A stretch of 64,000 bases of DNA from Clostridiales bacterium (GTDB taxonomy: Bacteria; Bacillota; Clostridia; Saccharofermentanales; Saccharofermentanaceae). Position numbers and translations under genes: made by a program. Below, piece after piece: positions 44,255-54,730 of this stretch. The stretch lies in assembly GCA_017551865.1 (NCBI GenBank), contig JAFZKB010000025.1:1-64000 (forward strand), in the 5' to 3' direction. Position 1 is the stretch's first letter; every line of letters starts with the position of its first letter. The notes under the pieces are model-generated. The model was not told the DNA's origin. It saw only the letters and a list, made by a program, of their open reading frames with translations, and searched no databases.

Positions 44255-47200
44255 ATGATGATGCAAAAGCAAGGACTGTATTCTCCAGAATATGAACACG
44301 ATGCGTGCGGTATCGGTTTTGTCGTGAACATTCACGGCAAGCGTTCCCACCAGACTGTGAAAGACGGTCTTAAGATTCTTGCAAATCTGGCACACCGTGG
44401 TGGTGAGGGCAGCGACGAGAACACCGGTGACGGTGCAGGTATGCTCCTTCAGATCCCGGATGCTTTTTTCAGAAAAGTTTGTCCCGAAGAAAATATCACA
44501 CTCCCCCAGTTCGGTGATTATGGTGTCGGAATGGTCTTCCTTCCGAGACAGAGCGATGCAAGAGAAAAGTGCATGAAGGTCATCGATAAGGCGGTCGAAG
44601 AAGAAGGTCAGATCGTTCTCGGCTGGCGTGATACACCGGTCAACGAAAGTACGATCGGAGTGACCGCGAAGGAGAACCGTCCGTATATCGCGCAGATCTT
44701 CATCGGCAGAGGCGACAAGACCAAGGCCGGTATCGCATTTGACCGCGCACTTTATGTTATCAGAAAGAAACTCGAAAAGAGAACGATCGAGCTCACAGAG
44801 ACCGATCCGCGTTATTTCTATTTTGCAAGTCTTTCCACAAGAACGATCGTCTATAAGGGCATGCTCACCCCGGAACAGATGGATGCTTTCTATCTCGACT
44901 TAAAGGACCTGTCCTTTGATTCCTCCCTGGCGCTCGTTCACTCCCGTTACAGCACCAACACCTTCCCGAGCTGGGAACGTGCACATCCATACCGCTACCT
45001 GATCCACAACGGTGAGATCAACACACTTCGCGGTAACATCAATGCGATGTATGCAAGATCCGCTTCCATCAGCAACAAGGCTTTTGGCGATGATATGGAA
45101 AAAGTACTGCCGATCATCAACCCGAACGGTTCTGACTCGGCGATGTTCGATAACACCCTTGAGTTCCTGACACTGTCCGGCAGATCTCTGGCCGAGACCG
45201 CCATGATGATGGTTCCGGAACCGTGGATCAAGCACGAGCAGATGGACGAAGATGTCAAGGCATTCTACGAATACAACAGCATGCTCATGGAGCCATGGGA
45301 CGGTCCTGCCGCGCTGGCATTTACCGATGGCAGAAGTATCGTTGCGACCCTCGATAGAAACGGACTTCGTCCGGCTAGATATGTCGTGACAGAAGACGGT
45401 TACGTTATCCTCTCTTCGGAAGCCGGCGTACTGCCGATCGATGAGTCCCGCGTCATCAGCAAGAACCGTCTGCGTCCGGGCAGAATGCTCCTGATCGATA
45501 CTGAAGAGGGAAGGATCATCACCAACGAAGAGATCAAGAAGAAGGTCGCGACCGCGCATCCGTACAAGCAGTGGATCGATGAGAATATGGTCAGACTTTC
45601 TGATCTCGTTGACGATTATAAGTCTTCGGCAAAAGCACCGGCCAAGGCCGCTAAGGCAGGAAAGTCCGCGGTATCCGACATCGAAGTCAAGCAGAAGATG
45701 TTCGGCTATACTTACGAAGATATAAGAAAGATGGTCATCCCGATGGCCAGTACCGGAGCCGAAGCGATCGGCGCTATGGGTAACGACAGTCCGATCGCCG
45801 TCCTCTCCGATAAGCCGCAGCTCCTTTATAACTACTTTAAGCAACTGTTCGCTCAGGTCACGAACCCGCCGATCGACTGCATCCGTGAAGACATCGTCAT
45901 CATGGAGAGAATGTACCTCGGAAACGAAGGCAACATCATCGAGCCGAAGGCGACCGATGCCCGTCATATTGCTCTGCCGAGCCCGATTCTGAAGGATGAG
46001 GAACTGGCAGCCGTTAAGAACATCAAGAGAAAGGGCTTTAAGTCCGTTGTTCTCCCGATCCTCTATGAGGCAAATGGTGACGGACATACTCTCGAAAAGG
46101 CGATGGATGCGCTCTGCAAGGCAGCATCTGAAGCAGTCGAGAAGGGCACGAACATCTTAGTTCTTTCCGACCGTGACGCGGATGCGGATAAGAGCCCGAT
46201 CCCGGCACTGCTCGCTGTTTCCGGTCTGCACCAGCACCTCGTAAGAAAAGGACAGCGTCACATGACATCCATCGTCCTTGAGTCCGGTGAGCCGAGAGAA
46301 GTTCATCACTTTGCACTGCTCGTCGGTTACGGCGCTTCAGCGATCAACCCGTATATGGCATATGCGACGATCGCAGATGAGATTTCTCACCAGCGCCTCG
46401 ATAAGGACCTCGATGTCGCGATCGACAACTACATCGAAGCGGCCCGCCACGGTATCGTTAAGATCCTGTCGAAGATGGGTATCTCCGCCGTCAAGAGCTA
46501 CCAGGGCGCACAGATCTTCGAAGCACTCGGTATCGGTGAAGAAGTCATCGATAAGTATTTCACATCGACCGCTTCCCGTATCGGCGGTATCGGTCTTGAT
46601 GAGATCGCCAAGGAAGTCGGCAGCCGTATGGAAGCCGCATTTAAGACAGCGGAAACACAGCCGGGTCTTGCGACAGGCGGTGTGTACCAGTGGCGTAAAG
46701 ACGGCGAATACCATATGTTCAACCCGAAGACGATCTACCAGCTGCAGAACGCTGTAAGAAAGGGTGACTACAACCTCTTTAAGGAATATAGCCGCGGCCT
46801 GAATGAAGAAAACGAAAGACTCTGCACGATCAGAGGTCTTTTGGAATTCGTTCCGAGCAAGCAGCCGATCTCCATTTACGAAGTAGAACCGGTCGAGAAC
46901 ATCGTCAAGAGATTTAAGACAGGTGCTATGTCCTACGGTTCCATCAGTAAGGAAGCACATGAGACACTGGCCATCGCCATGAACCGTCTGGGCGGTAAGT
47001 CCAACACCGGTGAAGGCGGTGAGGATCCGGAAAGATATGAGAGAATGCCGAACGGCGATTCGAAGATGAGTGCGATCAAGCAGGTCGCTTCCGGACGTTT
47101 CGGTGTTACTTCCGATTACCTCGTACATGCAAAAGAGATCCAGATCAAGATGGCGCAGGGTGCAAAGCCTGGTGAAGGCGGACAGCTCCCGGCCGGTAAG

Positions 47201-49018
47201 GTCTATCCGTGGATCGCAAAGACCCGTCACTCGACACCGGGTGTAGGCCTCATCTCTCCGCCGCCGCATCACGATATCTATTCCATCGAGGACCTGGCGG
47301 AACTGATCCATGACTTAAAAAATGCCAACCGCTTTGCACGTATCAACGTTAAGCTCGTTTCCGAGGTCGGCGTAGGTACGATCGCTGCAGGTGTTGCGAA
47401 GGCAAGAGCCGATGTCGTCCTGATCTCCGGTTATGATGGAGGTACAGGTGCGGCTCCGAGAACATCCATCCGCCACGCGGGTCTTCCGTGGGAGCTCGGT
47501 GTTGCTGAAGCACACCAGACACTGCTTCTGAATGACCTTCGTTCCCGTATCACGGTCGAGGCAGATGGTAAGCTCCTGACCGGTCGTGACGTCGCGATCG
47601 CCTGCCTCCTGGGCGCCGAGGAATTCGGTTTTGCAACTGGACCGCTGGTCGCTCTCGGCTGCGCCATGATGCGTGTATGTAACCTCGATACCTGCCCGTT
47701 CGGTGTAGCTACCCAGAACCCGAGGCTTCGTGCGAAGTTCGAAGGCAAGCCGGAATATGTTGTAAACTTCATGCGTTTCATCGCAGAAGAACTCCGTGAG
47801 ATCATGGCCCAGCTCGGTTTTCGTACGATCGATGAGATGGTCGGAAGATCCGATATGCTCCGTGTCAACAAGGCGATCAAGTTCTGGAAGTCCACAGGCA
47901 TCGATCTTTCTTCGATCCTTTACCGTCCGCAGCTTGATTCGACCGTCATCACACACCACACCGTCTCCCAGGATCACAAACTGGAAGATACACTTGACTA
48001 TAAGGTCCTGATCCCGCTCTCCGAGCCGGCGATTCACGAAGACAGAAAAGTAAGTCTGTCTCTGGAGATCCACAACACCGACCGTGCTGCCGGTACCCAG
48101 CTGGGTTCCGCGATCACACGTGTTCATGGTGAAAAGGGCCTGCCGGACGATTCGATCGATGTACACTTCAGAGGATCCGCCGGCCAGAGCTTCGGTGCAT
48201 TTATCCCGAATGGCCTGACACTTCGTCTCGAAGGTGATGCTAACGACTATGTCGGAAAAGGACTTTCCGGAGGTAAGATCATCGTTCGAAAGGACAGAGA
48301 CGCTGCCTTCCGCTCCGAAGAAAACACGATCATCGGTAACGTTGCTCTCTATGGCGCAACTTCCGGTACCGCCTATATCAGCGGTATCGCAGGTGAACGT
48401 TTCTGCGTAAGAAACAGTGGCGCGACCGCCGTTGTAGAAGGTGTCGGTGATCACGGATGTGAATACATGACCGGCGGACGTGCGATCGTCCTCGGACCGA
48501 CAGGCAGAAACTTCGCAGCCGGAATGTCCGGCGGTATCGCTTATGTCTATGATGCGAATGGCGATTTTGCACAGCGCTGTAATCAGGAAATGGTCGAGCT
48601 TCTGCCTCTGTCCGATCCGGAAGAAGTCGAGTTCGTCAGATCCCAGATCAGTGAACATGTACGTGCAACACAGAGCACTTATGCCGAACATATCCTGACC
48701 AACTTCGATGATCTCATCGGCCGTTTCGTCAAGGTACTGCCGCACGATTATGCGAAGTTCAATGAGAAGCTCGCAGAGGTCAAAGCAGATGGTTACGAAG
48801 GTGACGAAGCCGTCCTGATGGCCTTTGAACTGGCAACAGGTAAGGCGGAAGCTCCAATCAAGGTCGTAGAAGAAAAGCCGGTGGAAAAGAAGGAAGTGAA
48901 AAAGGCTCCGGCAAAAAAAGCCACAGCTTCCGCTAAGAAGGCAGTAAGCACGAAGAAGACAGTAAGTAAGAAGCCTGCTTCTTCCACGACGAGAAAAGGA
49001 GGGAAGAACAATGGGTAA
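44255..49018 (+). CDS. gltB: Glutamate synthase large subunit, with lysine-rich C-terminal tail
   Basis: The ATG at 44255 has GAGGAGGAAAAG before it. The chain begins [22 protein letters not shown], so Cys18 is the glutaminase nucleophile after removal of a short propeptide. At 1587 residues it has the four usual parts: glutaminase, central domain, FMN barrel with the 3Fe-4S Cys cluster ([15 protein letters not shown]) and the C-terminal beta-helix. It makes two glutamates from glutamine and 2-oxoglutarate. The last 55 residues are odd: a Lys/Ala/Ser-rich tail with [19 protein letters not shown] repeats, like histone H1. It overlaps gltD by 8 bases. Confidence 0.97.
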   Translation: MMMQKQGLYSPEYEHDACGIGFVVNIHGKRSHQTVKDGLKILANLAHRGGEGSDENTGDGAGMLLQIPDAFFRKVCPEENITLPQFGDYGVGMVFLPRQSDAREKCMKVIDKAVEEEGQIVLGWRDTPVNESTIGVTAKENRPYIAQIFIGRGDKTKAGIAFDRALYVIRKKLEKRTIELTETDPRYFYFASLSTRTIVYKGMLTPEQMDAFYLDLKDLSFDSSLALVHSRYSTNTFPSWERAHPYRYLIHNGEINTLRGNINAMYARSASISNKAFGDDMEKVLPIINPNGSDSAMFDNTLEFLTLSGRSLAETAMMMVPEPWIKHEQMDEDVKAFYEYNSMLMEPWDGPAALAFTDGRSIVATLDRNGLRPARYVVTEDGYVILSSEAGVLPIDESRVISKNRLRPGRMLLIDTEEGRIITNEEIKKKVATAHPYKQWIDENMVRLSDLVDDYKSSAKAPAKAAKAGKSAVSDIEVKQKMFGYTYEDIRKMVIPMASTGAEAIGAMGNDSPIAVLSDKPQLLYNYFKQLFAQVTNPPIDCIREDIVIMERMYLGNEGNIIEPKATDARHIALPSPILKDEELAAVKNIKRKGFKSVVLPILYEANGDGHTLEKAMDALCKAASEAVEKGTNILVLSDRDADADKSPIPALLAVSGLHQHLVRKGQRHMTSIVLESGEPREVHHFALLVGYGASAINPYMAYATIADEISHQRLDKDLDVAIDNYIEAARHGIVKILSKMGISAVKSYQGAQIFEALGIGEEVIDKYFTSTASRIGGIGLDEIAKEVGSRMEAAFKTAETQPGLATGGVYQWRKDGEYHMFNPKTIYQLQNAVRKGDYNLFKEYSRGLNEENERLCTIRGLLEFVPSKQPISIYEVEPVENIVKRFKTGAMSYGSISKEAHETLAIAMNRLGGKSNTGEGGEDPERYERMPNGDSKMSAIKQVASGRFGVTSDYLVHAKEIQIKMAQGAKPGEGGQLPAGKVYPWIAKTRHSTPGVGLISPPPHHDIYSIEDLAELIHDLKNANRFARINVKLVSEVGVGTIAAGVAKARADVVLISGYDGGTGAAPRTSIRHAGLPWELGVAEAHQTLLLNDLRSRITVEADGKLLTGRDVAIACLLGAEEFGFATGPLVALGCAMMRVCNLDTCPFGVATQNPRLRAKFEGKPEYVVNFMRFIAEELREIMAQLGFRTIDEMVGRSDMLRVNKAIKFWKSTGIDLSSILYRPQLDSTVITHHTVSQDHKLEDTLDYKVLIPLSEPAIHEDRKVSLSLEIHNTDRAAGTQLGSAITRVHGEKGLPDDSIDVHFRGSAGQSFGAFIPNGLTLRLEGDANDYVGKGLSGGKIIVRKDRDAAFRSEENTIIGNVALYGATSGTAYISGIAGERFCVRNSGATAVVEGVGDHGCEYMTGGRAIVLGPTGRNFAAGMSGGIAYVYDANGDFAQRCNQEMVELLPLSDPEEVEFVRSQISEHVRATQSTYAEHILTNFDDLIGRFVKVLPHDYAKFNEKLAEVKADGYEGDEAVLMAFELATGKAEAPIKVVEEKPVEKKEVKKAPAKKATASAKKAVSTKKTVSKKPASSTTRKGGKNNG

Positions 49019-50519
49019 GAATACCGGATTCCTCGAGTACGAAAGAGCCATCGGCCCGGATCGCGAGATCAAGGATCGTATCCACGACTACCGCGAAGTA
49101 CATCAGATGTACCAGAGTGAAGAGGCGGCCAGGACCCAGGGCGCGCGCTGCATGGACTGCGGTGTGCCGTTCTGCCAGACCGGTATGTTCTTAGGGCGCG
49201 GTGCCACGGGCTGTCCGCTCAGCAACCTCATCCCTGAGTTCAACGATCTTCTCTATAAAGGGCATTTCGAAGATGCTTACCGACGTCTTCGTAAGACCAA
49301 CGGATTCCCGGAATTCACCGGCCGTGTCTGCCCGGCTCTCTGCGAAGGCGCCTGCACATGCGGACATAACTTCGCTTCGACTTCCGTCCGAAACAACGAA
49401 TGGTATCTGTCGGAGACCGCCTGGAAAAACGGAAATATGAAACCGAATCCGCCGAAGACAAGGACAGGAAAGAAAGTCGCTGTCGTCGGATCTGGCCCAT
49501 CGGGACTTTCATGTGCCGACCAGTTAAATCACGCGGGACACAGTGTCACCGTCTTTGAAAGATCGGATCGTCCGGGCGGACTTCTGATGTATGGTATCCC
49601 GAACATGAAACTCGATAAGCAGGTCATCCTCCGTCGTGTGAAACTGATGGAAGAAGAAGGCGTCAAGTTCCGCTGCGGCGTCGAAGTCGGCCACGATATT
49701 ACCGTAGAGGAGATAAGAAGCTCCTTTGATGCGGTCGTTCTCTGCTGCGGTGCGACCAAGCCGAGAAACCTCGTTGTCGAGGGAAGAGAACTGAAAGGCA
49801 TCCACTTTGCCGTGGATTACCTAAGGACCAATACCCAGGCTCTGTTTGCAAAGAATCACTTCGATAAGGACGGTGCGGCACCGGACCTTGCGATCTCCGC
49901 CAAGGGCAAGCACGTTGTCATCATCGGCGGCGGTGATACCGGTACCGACTGCTCGGCAACCGCTCTTCGTCAGGGCGCAAAGAGCGTTACGCAGCTTGAG
50001 ATCATGGGACCGCTTCCGGAGACACGTGCCGCGAACAACCCGTGGCCGGAATATCCTTTCGTCAAGAAAGTGGATTACGGTCAGGAAGAAGTCGCGTATG
50101 TGTACGGTGACGATCCGAGACAGTACTTCATGTCGACAGAAAAGTTCATCGGCGATGCCAAGGGCAATGTCAAGAAGCTTCAGGTCGTCAAGGTCTCCTG
50201 GGAAAAAGATGAGAAGACCGGAAGGACCATTCCGGTTCCGGTGGATTCGACGAGAAAAACGATCGATGCGGATCTGGTCATCCTCGCGATGGGCTTTTTG
50301 GGTCCAGAGGATACAGTACCTTCCGCTTTGGAATTGGACCGTGACGGAAGATCGAATGTCGCCGCGGAGTTCGGCAAGTTCCAGACAAATGTCGAAGGCG
50401 TATTCGCCGCAGGCGATATGAGAAGAGGACAGTCGCTCGTCGTATGGGCGTTGACCGAAGGACGTGGCGCCGCCAGAGAGTGCGACAAGTACCTCATGAA
50501 CGGACACGGCGTCCTCTGA
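49011..50519 (+). CDS. gltD: Glutamate synthase small subunit
   Basis: The 502-residue protein begins [23 protein letters not shown]. It carries the N-terminal 4Fe-4S cysteines ([11 protein letters not shown] and [13 protein letters not shown]), the FAD motif [14 protein letters not shown] and the NADPH motif [13 protein letters not shown]. It passes electrons from NADPH to the large subunit. The start codon lies inside the gltB tail. A terminator follows. Confidence 0.97.
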   Translation: MGKNTGFLEYERAIGPDREIKDRIHDYREVHQMYQSEEAARTQGARCMDCGVPFCQTGMFLGRGATGCPLSNLIPEFNDLLYKGHFEDAYRRLRKTNGFPEFTGRVCPALCEGACTCGHNFASTSVRNNEWYLSETAWKNGNMKPNPPKTRTGKKVAVVGSGPSGLSCADQLNHAGHSVTVFERSDRPGGLLMYGIPNMKLDKQVILRRVKLMEEEGVKFRCGVEVGHDITVEEIRSSFDAVVLCCGATKPRNLVVEGRELKGIHFAVDYLRTNTQALFAKNHFDKDGAAPDLAISAKGKHVVIIGGGDTGTDCSATALRQGAKSVTQLEIMGPLPETRAANNPWPEYPFVKKVDYGQEEVAYVYGDDPRQYFMSTEKFIGDAKGNVKKLQVVKVSWEKDEKTGRTIPVPVDSTRKTIDADLVILAMGFLGPEDTVPSALELDRDGRSNVAAEFGKFQTNVEGVFAAGDMRRGQSLVVWALTEGRGAARECDKYLMNGHGVL

Positions 50520-50567
50520 TAAAACCGAAGATCCTCACCTCACTATTCACAATATTTTTTTGCGCAG

Positions 50568-50618
50568 GACAGAGGCTGTTCCGATGAAGATCATCGGAGC
50601 GGCCTCTGTTCTATTTTT
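50568..50618 (+). terminator. Terminator of gltBD
   Basis: ACAGAGGC.GTTCCGATGA and TCATCGGAGC.GCCTCTGT pair around AGA and are followed by TCTATTTTT. Confidence 0.88.
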
Positions 50619-50642
50619 CTCTGTTCTTTTTTGGAAAACATG

Positions 50643-50669
50643 TTGACATACATTCCTTTCCGATATAAT
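50643..50669 (+). promoter_or_regulatory. Promoter of the flavodoxin-like/TetR operon
   Basis: TTGACA at 50643-50648 and TATAAT at 50664-50669 are 15 bases apart, slightly short of optimal. Confidence 0.6.
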
Positions 50670-50697
50670 ATAAACGTGTTTATATAAACAGGTTTAT
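50670..50697. promoter_or_regulatory. Double TetR-type operator
   Basis: Two 14-base palindromes abut exactly: ATAAACGTGTTTAT (50670-50683) and ATAAACAGGTTTAT (50684-50697). They lie directly after the -10 and cover the likely start point, so the TetR-family protein of this operon probably represses its own transcription. Confidence 0.75.
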
Positions 50698-50723
50698 AGA
50701 AAATGCGAAAGGCGGATAGAAAC

Positions 50724-51230
50724 ATGATCCTCATCGTTAATACAACGGAAAACACAAAGATCACGGATGAGATCAGGAAAGAACTGGAAAGCCGGGGAGA
50801 AGATTTCCAGATCGTGGAAGCCAGTTCCATGAAGATCTCCCACTGCATCGGCTGTAATTACTGCTGGCTCAAGACCCCGGGGATCTGCACGATCAAAGAC
50901 GACTATGAGATCATTCTGAAAAAGATGGTGGGCGCGGGGCAGCTCTGGGTCATCTCGGATACAGCCCTCGGCTTTCTTGACTATAAGGGGAAGAACATCT
51001 TCGACCGAGTCATGCCCTTGATCACGATGTATCTGAAGTTTAAGGGCAAACAGATGCGACACGTTCTAAGATACAAGAACATTATGAATATCGGCCTCAT
51101 CTATCGGGGCGACGGCGACAGAGAGTATCTCGAAAGATGGAACGAAAGATGCGCATTAAACTTCGGTTCGAAGTCCCTGGGCGTTTTCCCGGAAGAAGAA
51201 GTAAAGGAGGCGGCAGTATGCATGCACTGA
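50724..51230 (+). CDS. Flavodoxin-like NAD(P)H reductase, first of pair
   Basis: The ATG at 50724 follows AAAGGCGGATAGAAAC; an earlier in-frame start at 50703 lies too close to the operator. The 168-residue protein begins MILIVNTTENTKITDEIRKEL, and its fold and ISHCIGCNYCWLKTPGICTIKDD motif match NADPH-dependent FMN reductases with a short Cys motif (CxxCxxC...C). It probably binds FMN and reduces small electrophiles or drugs. It overlaps the next gene by 13 bases. Confidence 0.8.
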   Translation: MILIVNTTENTKITDEIRKELESRGEDFQIVEASSMKISHCIGCNYCWLKTPGICTIKDDYEIILKKMVGAGQLWVISDTALGFLDYKGKNIFDRVMPLITMYLKFKGKQMRHVLRYKNIMNIGLIYRGDGDREYLERWNERCALNFGSKSLGVFPEEEVKEAAVCMH

Positions 51231-51874
51231 TCATCAACGGAAGTCCGAGAGTCAAAAAATACAGTAATACGGATAAGATCCTACTGAAGTTCACGGAGGG
51301 CATGGCCGGATCTGGCAGCACCTTCGAGCAGTATGAGATCTCTGATCGTCTTCAATGGGAAAAGATCCGTCAGGCATTTTCGGAAAGCGAAAATATCCTG
51401 ATCGCGCTTCCTCTCTATGTCGAGAATATCCCGGGGCTCCTTCTGGAATTCCTTTCTACCGTAGAGCCGAGAAACGGCGAGGCGAAGATGTCGTTTCTTC
51501 TTCAGAGCGGATTTGCCGAAGGGTGCCAGCTTCGCTGCGGAGAGGCATATCTTGAAAAGCTCGCGGGCCGGCTCGGCTGCAGTTACGGCGGAACGCTTGT
51601 AAAGGGAGATAATTTTAGTATAAGATTATTCGAAGGAGAGCAGAGAGAAAAGGTAACGGGAAGATATACCGCGATGGGCAGGATCTATGGCCGTGACGGA
51701 AACTTTTCGGATCCCGCATGCAAGGCATTTACCGGACCGGAAGTCTTTCCTCTCCCGATACGGCTCCTGGTAGGTCTGATGATGAAGACCCTGGCGAAGA
51801 AGGGTTTCGATAAAGCGGCAAAAGAATGGGGCTGTGAAAGACCCTTAAGTGACAGACCGTATGCGGTCAGATAA
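51218..51874 (+). CDS. Flavodoxin-like NAD(P)H reductase, second of pair
   Basis: The start at 51218 has AAAGGAGGCGGCAGT before it; a longer in-frame start lies well inside the first gene. The 218-residue protein begins MHALIINGSPRVKKYSNTDKI, which contains the NGSPR FMN-binding loop of flavodoxin-like reductases, and has ALPLYVENIPGLLLEF. The C-terminal 60 residues are a hydrophobic and basic extension that may touch the membrane. It probably works with the first protein. Both are under the TetR protein downstream. Confidence 0.78.
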   Translation: MHALIINGSPRVKKYSNTDKILLKFTEGMAGSGSTFEQYEISDRLQWEKIRQAFSESENILIALPLYVENIPGLLLEFLSTVEPRNGEAKMSFLLQSGFAEGCQLRCGEAYLEKLAGRLGCSYGGTLVKGDNFSIRLFEGEQREKVTGRYTAMGRIYGRDGNFSDPACKAFTGPEVFPLPIRLLVGLMMKTLAKKGFDKAAKEWGCERPLSDRPYAVR

Positions 51875-51879
51875 GGAAT

Positions 51880-52476
51880 ATGGGACGAAAAGCGAAGATC
51901 ACAAAAGAGATGGTGCTTGAAGCGGCGTTTTCCCTTCTGGATGAAGGAGGGATCAATGCCGTCATCATCAAGACGATCGCGGCGAAGCTTCAGTGTTCGA
52001 CGCAGCCGATCTCCTGGCTTTTCGGAAGCATGACGGAGCTTCGGAAGGAGCTCCTGAAGTATTCGGGAAAGAAAATGTGGGGGAATCTTGAAGAAGAGAT
52101 GGCGGGACTCGATGCGGTCCATGCCTTCTTTCAGACCGGTATCCACTACCTCACGGTCGCCTGTGATCATCCGCACGTGTTTCGTTTTATGAATGTGGAT
52201 AATCCCAAAGATACGATCGGGGCAGATGTCACCGGCGATCAGAGCATGTTCTCGATGCAGATGAATCCGATGGCGGTAGAGATTCTCTCGAAAGAATATG
52301 ATGTCAGTAAAGAGAAGATCAGCGAGGTCGTGCAAAACATGGTCATCTATACCCACGGCCTGGCCGTCATGATGATGTGGGACGACTATAAGATGCCGAA
52401 AGAAACGGCCATCCAGATGGTCTATGACCTTGGTATCAAGCTCCTTAAGGACATCGGAATTGAGGTAAAAGAATAA
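51880..52476 (+). CDS. TetR-family transcriptional regulator
   Basis: The 198-residue protein has an N-terminal helix-turn-helix (ITKEMVLEAAFSLLDEGGINAVIIKTIAAKLQCSTQPISWLFGSM, about 7-52) and an all-helical ligand domain. It lies six bases after the second reductase gene. Two perfect 14-base palindromes at the head of this operon are its likely operators. The ligand is unknown but probably a substrate of the two flavoproteins, possibly a xenobiotic or quinone. Confidence 0.85.
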   Translation: MGRKAKITKEMVLEAAFSLLDEGGINAVIIKTIAAKLQCSTQPISWLFGSMTELRKELLKYSGKKMWGNLEEEMAGLDAVHAFFQTGIHYLTVACDHPHVFRFMNVDNPKDTIGADVTGDQSMFSMQMNPMAVEILSKEYDVSKEKISEVVQNMVIYTHGLAVMMMWDDYKMPKETAIQMVYDLGIKLLKDIGIEVKE

Positions 52477-52524
52477 GAAAGAAAAACAGGTCTCCGAAAG
52501 GGGACCTGAAAAAATAAAGAATTA

Positions 52525-52557
52525 ACCTATTGACATAGTAGGTGAGTATGCTATAAT
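52525..52557 (+). promoter_or_regulatory. Promoter and operator of metN, copy 1
   Basis: TTGACA at 52530-52535 and TATAAT at 52552-52557 are 16 bases apart. The -35 lies inside ACCTA-N9-TAGGT (52525-52543). The same 23-base block from 52521 to 52543 recurs before the second leader at 54505-54527 without change. It resembles a sulfur-regulator (Rrf2/CymR-type) site, which is inference. Confidence 0.65.
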
Positions 52558-52612
52558 CGCAACATACGAAATTCAAAAAAGCAAAAAACAACTTCGAAAG
52601 GAGAGGCAGAAA

Positions 52613-52711
52613 ATGAGATACATGTGTTGTCGAATGTCAGACTACCGGGTAAATACGGCCGGGGCGCCGCGATGTATCTTCATGCGCCTTCTGACGAGTC
52701 GATGTTGTTAA
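52613..52711 (+). CDS. Cys-rich leader peptide 1 (32 residues)
   Basis: The short ORF follows GAAAGGAGAGGCAGAAA and starts MRYMCCRM, with Cys-Cys at codons 5-6. It has another Cys at 21 and ends SRCC directly before the TAA. It is followed by a terminator at 52735. The second leader at 54576 shares RMCCRM or YMCCRM. Paired Cys codons early in a short ORF before a terminator are the signature of ribosome-stalling attenuation. This should sense charged tRNA-Cys and set expression of metN and metI. Confidence 0.7.
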   Translation: MRYMCCRMSDYRVNTAGAPRCIFMRLLTSRCC

Positions 52712-52734
52712 AACATGTCAGAAACATATGCCGT

Positions 52735-52772
52735 AAGCCCGGGTGAACCCAAAACGCCCGGGCTTTTCTTTT
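52735..52772 (+). terminator. Attenuator terminator before metN
   Basis: AAGCCCGGG and CCCGGGCTT pair around TGAACCCAAAACG and are followed by TTCTTTT. CCGGGT at 52645-52650, just after the MCCRM codons, can pair with GCCCGG of the left arm and could act as antiterminator. Confidence 0.75.
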
Positions 52773-52850
52773 CAAAAAAACACGAAGAATGAACGGCATG
52801 GTCTTCCCGGACCGGGGAGACCGGTATATCAGCAAAGGATTATTTGATTA

Positions 52851-53858
52851 ATGGGAAATATTTACGAACTACAGCATGTATATAAGACCTACCGAAATGA
52901 CGGGAAGGAATTCACGGCGTTAAAAGACGTGAGCCTTTCAGTGGAAGAGGGCGAGATCTTCGGCATCATCGGGATGAGCGGTGCGGGAAAATCCACACTG
53001 GTCAGAACCTTAAACCGTCTCGAAGAAGTGACAGATGGAAAGGTCCTTTTCTATGGAAAAGATTTGTCGGAGCTGCGTCCTCGGGAACTTCGAAATGTCC
53101 GTCACTCCATCTCCATGATTTTTCAGGGCTTTCATCTTCTTTCGCAGAGGACCGTTATCGAGAACGTCGAGCAGCCGCTTCGTATCGCCGGGATTTCCCG
53201 AAAGCAGAGAAAAGAAAAGGCCAGAGAGATGCTCCGGATCGTCGGACTTGAGGAAAAGGAAAACGAATATCCGTCGCGCCTTTCCGGAGGACAGAAGCAG
53301 AGAGTCGCGATCGCGAGAGCACTGTCTTCCGATCCGAAAGTACTTCTCTGCGATGAGGCGACATCGGCGCTCGACCCGAAGATCACGGGCGAGATCCTGG
53401 AGCTTTTGAAGAGGATCAACGAAGAGAGAAGGATCACGATCATCATCATCACGCATGAGATGAGTGTGGTCGAAAAGATCTGTGACCGGGTGGCCATCAT
53501 CGATGACGGCAACCTGGCGGAAGTCGGAAAGGTACGCGAGATCTTCAGTTCCCCGAAGTCGGATGCGGCGAAGAAACTTGTATTCCCGAGTAATCCCTTT
53601 GAATCCGGTACTTCCGGAGGAAAACTGATCCGCATCGTGTTCGACGGCACTAGGGCCAGCGAACCGATCATCGCAAATCTCGTGGAGAAGACCGGAAAGA
53701 AGGTCAGCATTTTAAGTGCGAATACGAAAAGTGTCGGCGGGATCGGCTACGGTCAGATGGTGCTCGAGCTTCCGGAGAATAGCGGGGATCAGAAGATCAT
53801 CAGGGACTTTTTCGAAAACAGCGGACTTGTGGTATCGGAGGTGACAAAATATGAGTGA
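52851..53858 (+). CDS. metN: Methionine-type ABC transporter ATPase
   Basis: The 335-residue protein has Walker A GMSGAGKST (about 42-50), LSGGQKQRVAIARA and LLCDEATSALD. A C-terminal NIL domain (about 255-335) binds substrate for feedback in MetN proteins. It powers uptake of methionine or a related sulfur compound. It overlaps metI by 8 bases. Control by a Cys-sensing leader and a shared operator-like promoter suggests the true substrate may be linked to cysteine or general sulfur supply. Confidence 0.9.
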   Translation: MGNIYELQHVYKTYRNDGKEFTALKDVSLSVEEGEIFGIIGMSGAGKSTLVRTLNRLEEVTDGKVLFYGKDLSELRPRELRNVRHSISMIFQGFHLLSQRTVIENVEQPLRIAGISRKQRKEKAREMLRIVGLEEKENEYPSRLSGGQKQRVAIARALSSDPKVLLCDEATSALDPKITGEILELLKRINEERRITIIIITHEMSVVEKICDRVAIIDDGNLAEVGKVREIFSSPKSDAAKKLVFPSNPFESGTSGGKLIRIVFDGTRASEPIIANLVEKTGKKVSILSANTKSVGGIGYGQMVLELPENSGDQKIIRDFFENSGLVVSEVTKYE

Positions 53859-54504
53859 TTATATCATCGGCATCATAAAAACTGGCGTTTGGGAAACGCT
53901 TCAGATGACATTCTTTTCCGCACTTTTTGCATATCTGATCGGACTTCCGCTGGGCGTGATCTTATATTCGACATCGAAGGGAAGACTTCTGGAAAACCGC
54001 ATCGTGAATCTTATCGTCGGAACAATCGTGAATATCTTAAGATCACTTCCTTTCCTGATCCTTCTGGTGCTCCTGATCCCTTTTACGAGATTTGTGGTCG
54101 GAACCTCGATCGGAACTATCGCGTCCATCGTTCCTTTGACTGTCGGTGCGATCCCGATCGTGGCCCGCATGGTGGAATCCTCTTTAAATGAGGTGGATCC
54201 CGGCATTATCGAAGCTGCGGTCTCCATGGGTGCGTCACCACTATATATCATCCTGCATTTTCTGATCCCGGAAGCCGTCCCGTCCCTTCTTCTCGGAGGC
54301 GCGATCAATATCGCGACGGTACTCGGGTATTCAGCAATGGCGGGAGTCATCGGAGGCGGCGGACTCGGAGCGATCGCTCTTCAGTATGGTTACTACCGCT
54401 ACCAGAAGAATGTCCTGTGGCTTACTGTAGCGCTTCTGGTCGTTATGGTCATGGTGATCCAGGAGATCGGCATCCTTCTTTCAAAGAAAAAAAGAAAAGT
54501 TTGA
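53851..54504 (+). CDS. metI: Methionine-type ABC transporter permease
   Basis: The 217-residue protein has five membrane segments. The coupling motif EAAVSMGASPLYIILHFLIPEAVPSLLLG is followed by ATVLGYSAMAGVIGGGGLGAIALQYGYYRYQ, typical of MetI permeases. It forms a dimer with MetN. It ends just before the second promoter and leader, so metQ can be transcribed both from here and from its own attenuated start. Confidence 0.92.
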   Translation: MSDYIIGIIKTGVWETLQMTFFSALFAYLIGLPLGVILYSTSKGRLLENRIVNLIVGTIVNILRSLPFLILLVLLIPFTRFVVGTSIGTIASIVPLTVGAIPIVARMVESSLNEVDPGIIEAAVSMGASPLYIILHFLIPEAVPSLLLGGAINIATVLGYSAMAGVIGGGGLGAIALQYGYYRYQKNVLWLTVALLVVMVMVIQEIGILLSKKKRKV

Positions 54505-54508
54505 ATTA

Positions 54509-54542
54509 ACCTATTGACATAGTAGGTTAGTAGTGATAAAGT
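54509..54542 (+). promoter_or_regulatory. Promoter and operator of metQ, copy 2
   Basis: TTGACA at 54514-54519 and TAAAGT at 54537-54542 are 17 bases apart. The -35 lies inside the same ACCTA-N9-TAGGT repeat (54509-54527) as before metN, with identical sequence over 23 bases. Confidence 0.6.
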
Positions 54543-54575
54543 TACAACATCGCAAAAGAAAAGGAGGCGAGGAAA

Positions 54576-54701
54576 ATGAAAGATCCGACATATGGAAAGG
54601 CATATATGCGCATGTGTTGTCGAATGCTGAACTCCCGGACATGTTATGTGGACGGAGCGAGAGTTTCTGTTTCCTCGCGCCGCTTGGGGGCCCGATGTTG
54701 A
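54576..54701 (+). CDS. Cys-rich leader peptide 2 (41 residues)
   Basis: The ORF follows AAAGGAGGCGAGGAAA and contains RMCCRM at codons 12-17, an internal Cys at 23 and a final Cys at codon 41 before TGA. It is a clear relative of leader 1. Just after the MCCRM codons, CTCCCGGACA (54632-54641) is a perfect match for pairing with TGTCCGGGAG (54729-54738), the left arm of the following terminator. Stalling at Cys codons would free the first segment and block the terminator. Confidence 0.75.
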   Translation: MKDPTYGKAYMRMCCRMLNSRTCYVDGARVSVSSRRLGARC

Positions 54702-54730
54702 TCGGCACCACATGAGAGAATGCCACTTGT

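Noticed and set aside
46337..49072. Long minus-strand ORFs opposite gltB
   Set aside because: They are antisense to a gene with unmistakable family motifs and have no ribosome binding sites or family resemblance.
52480..52520. Hairpin after the TetR gene as a terminator
   Set aside because: CAGGTC...GACCTG is followed on the plus strand by A residues; the T-run is on the minus strand, where no gene ends. It may still have some role but is not a good plus-strand terminator.
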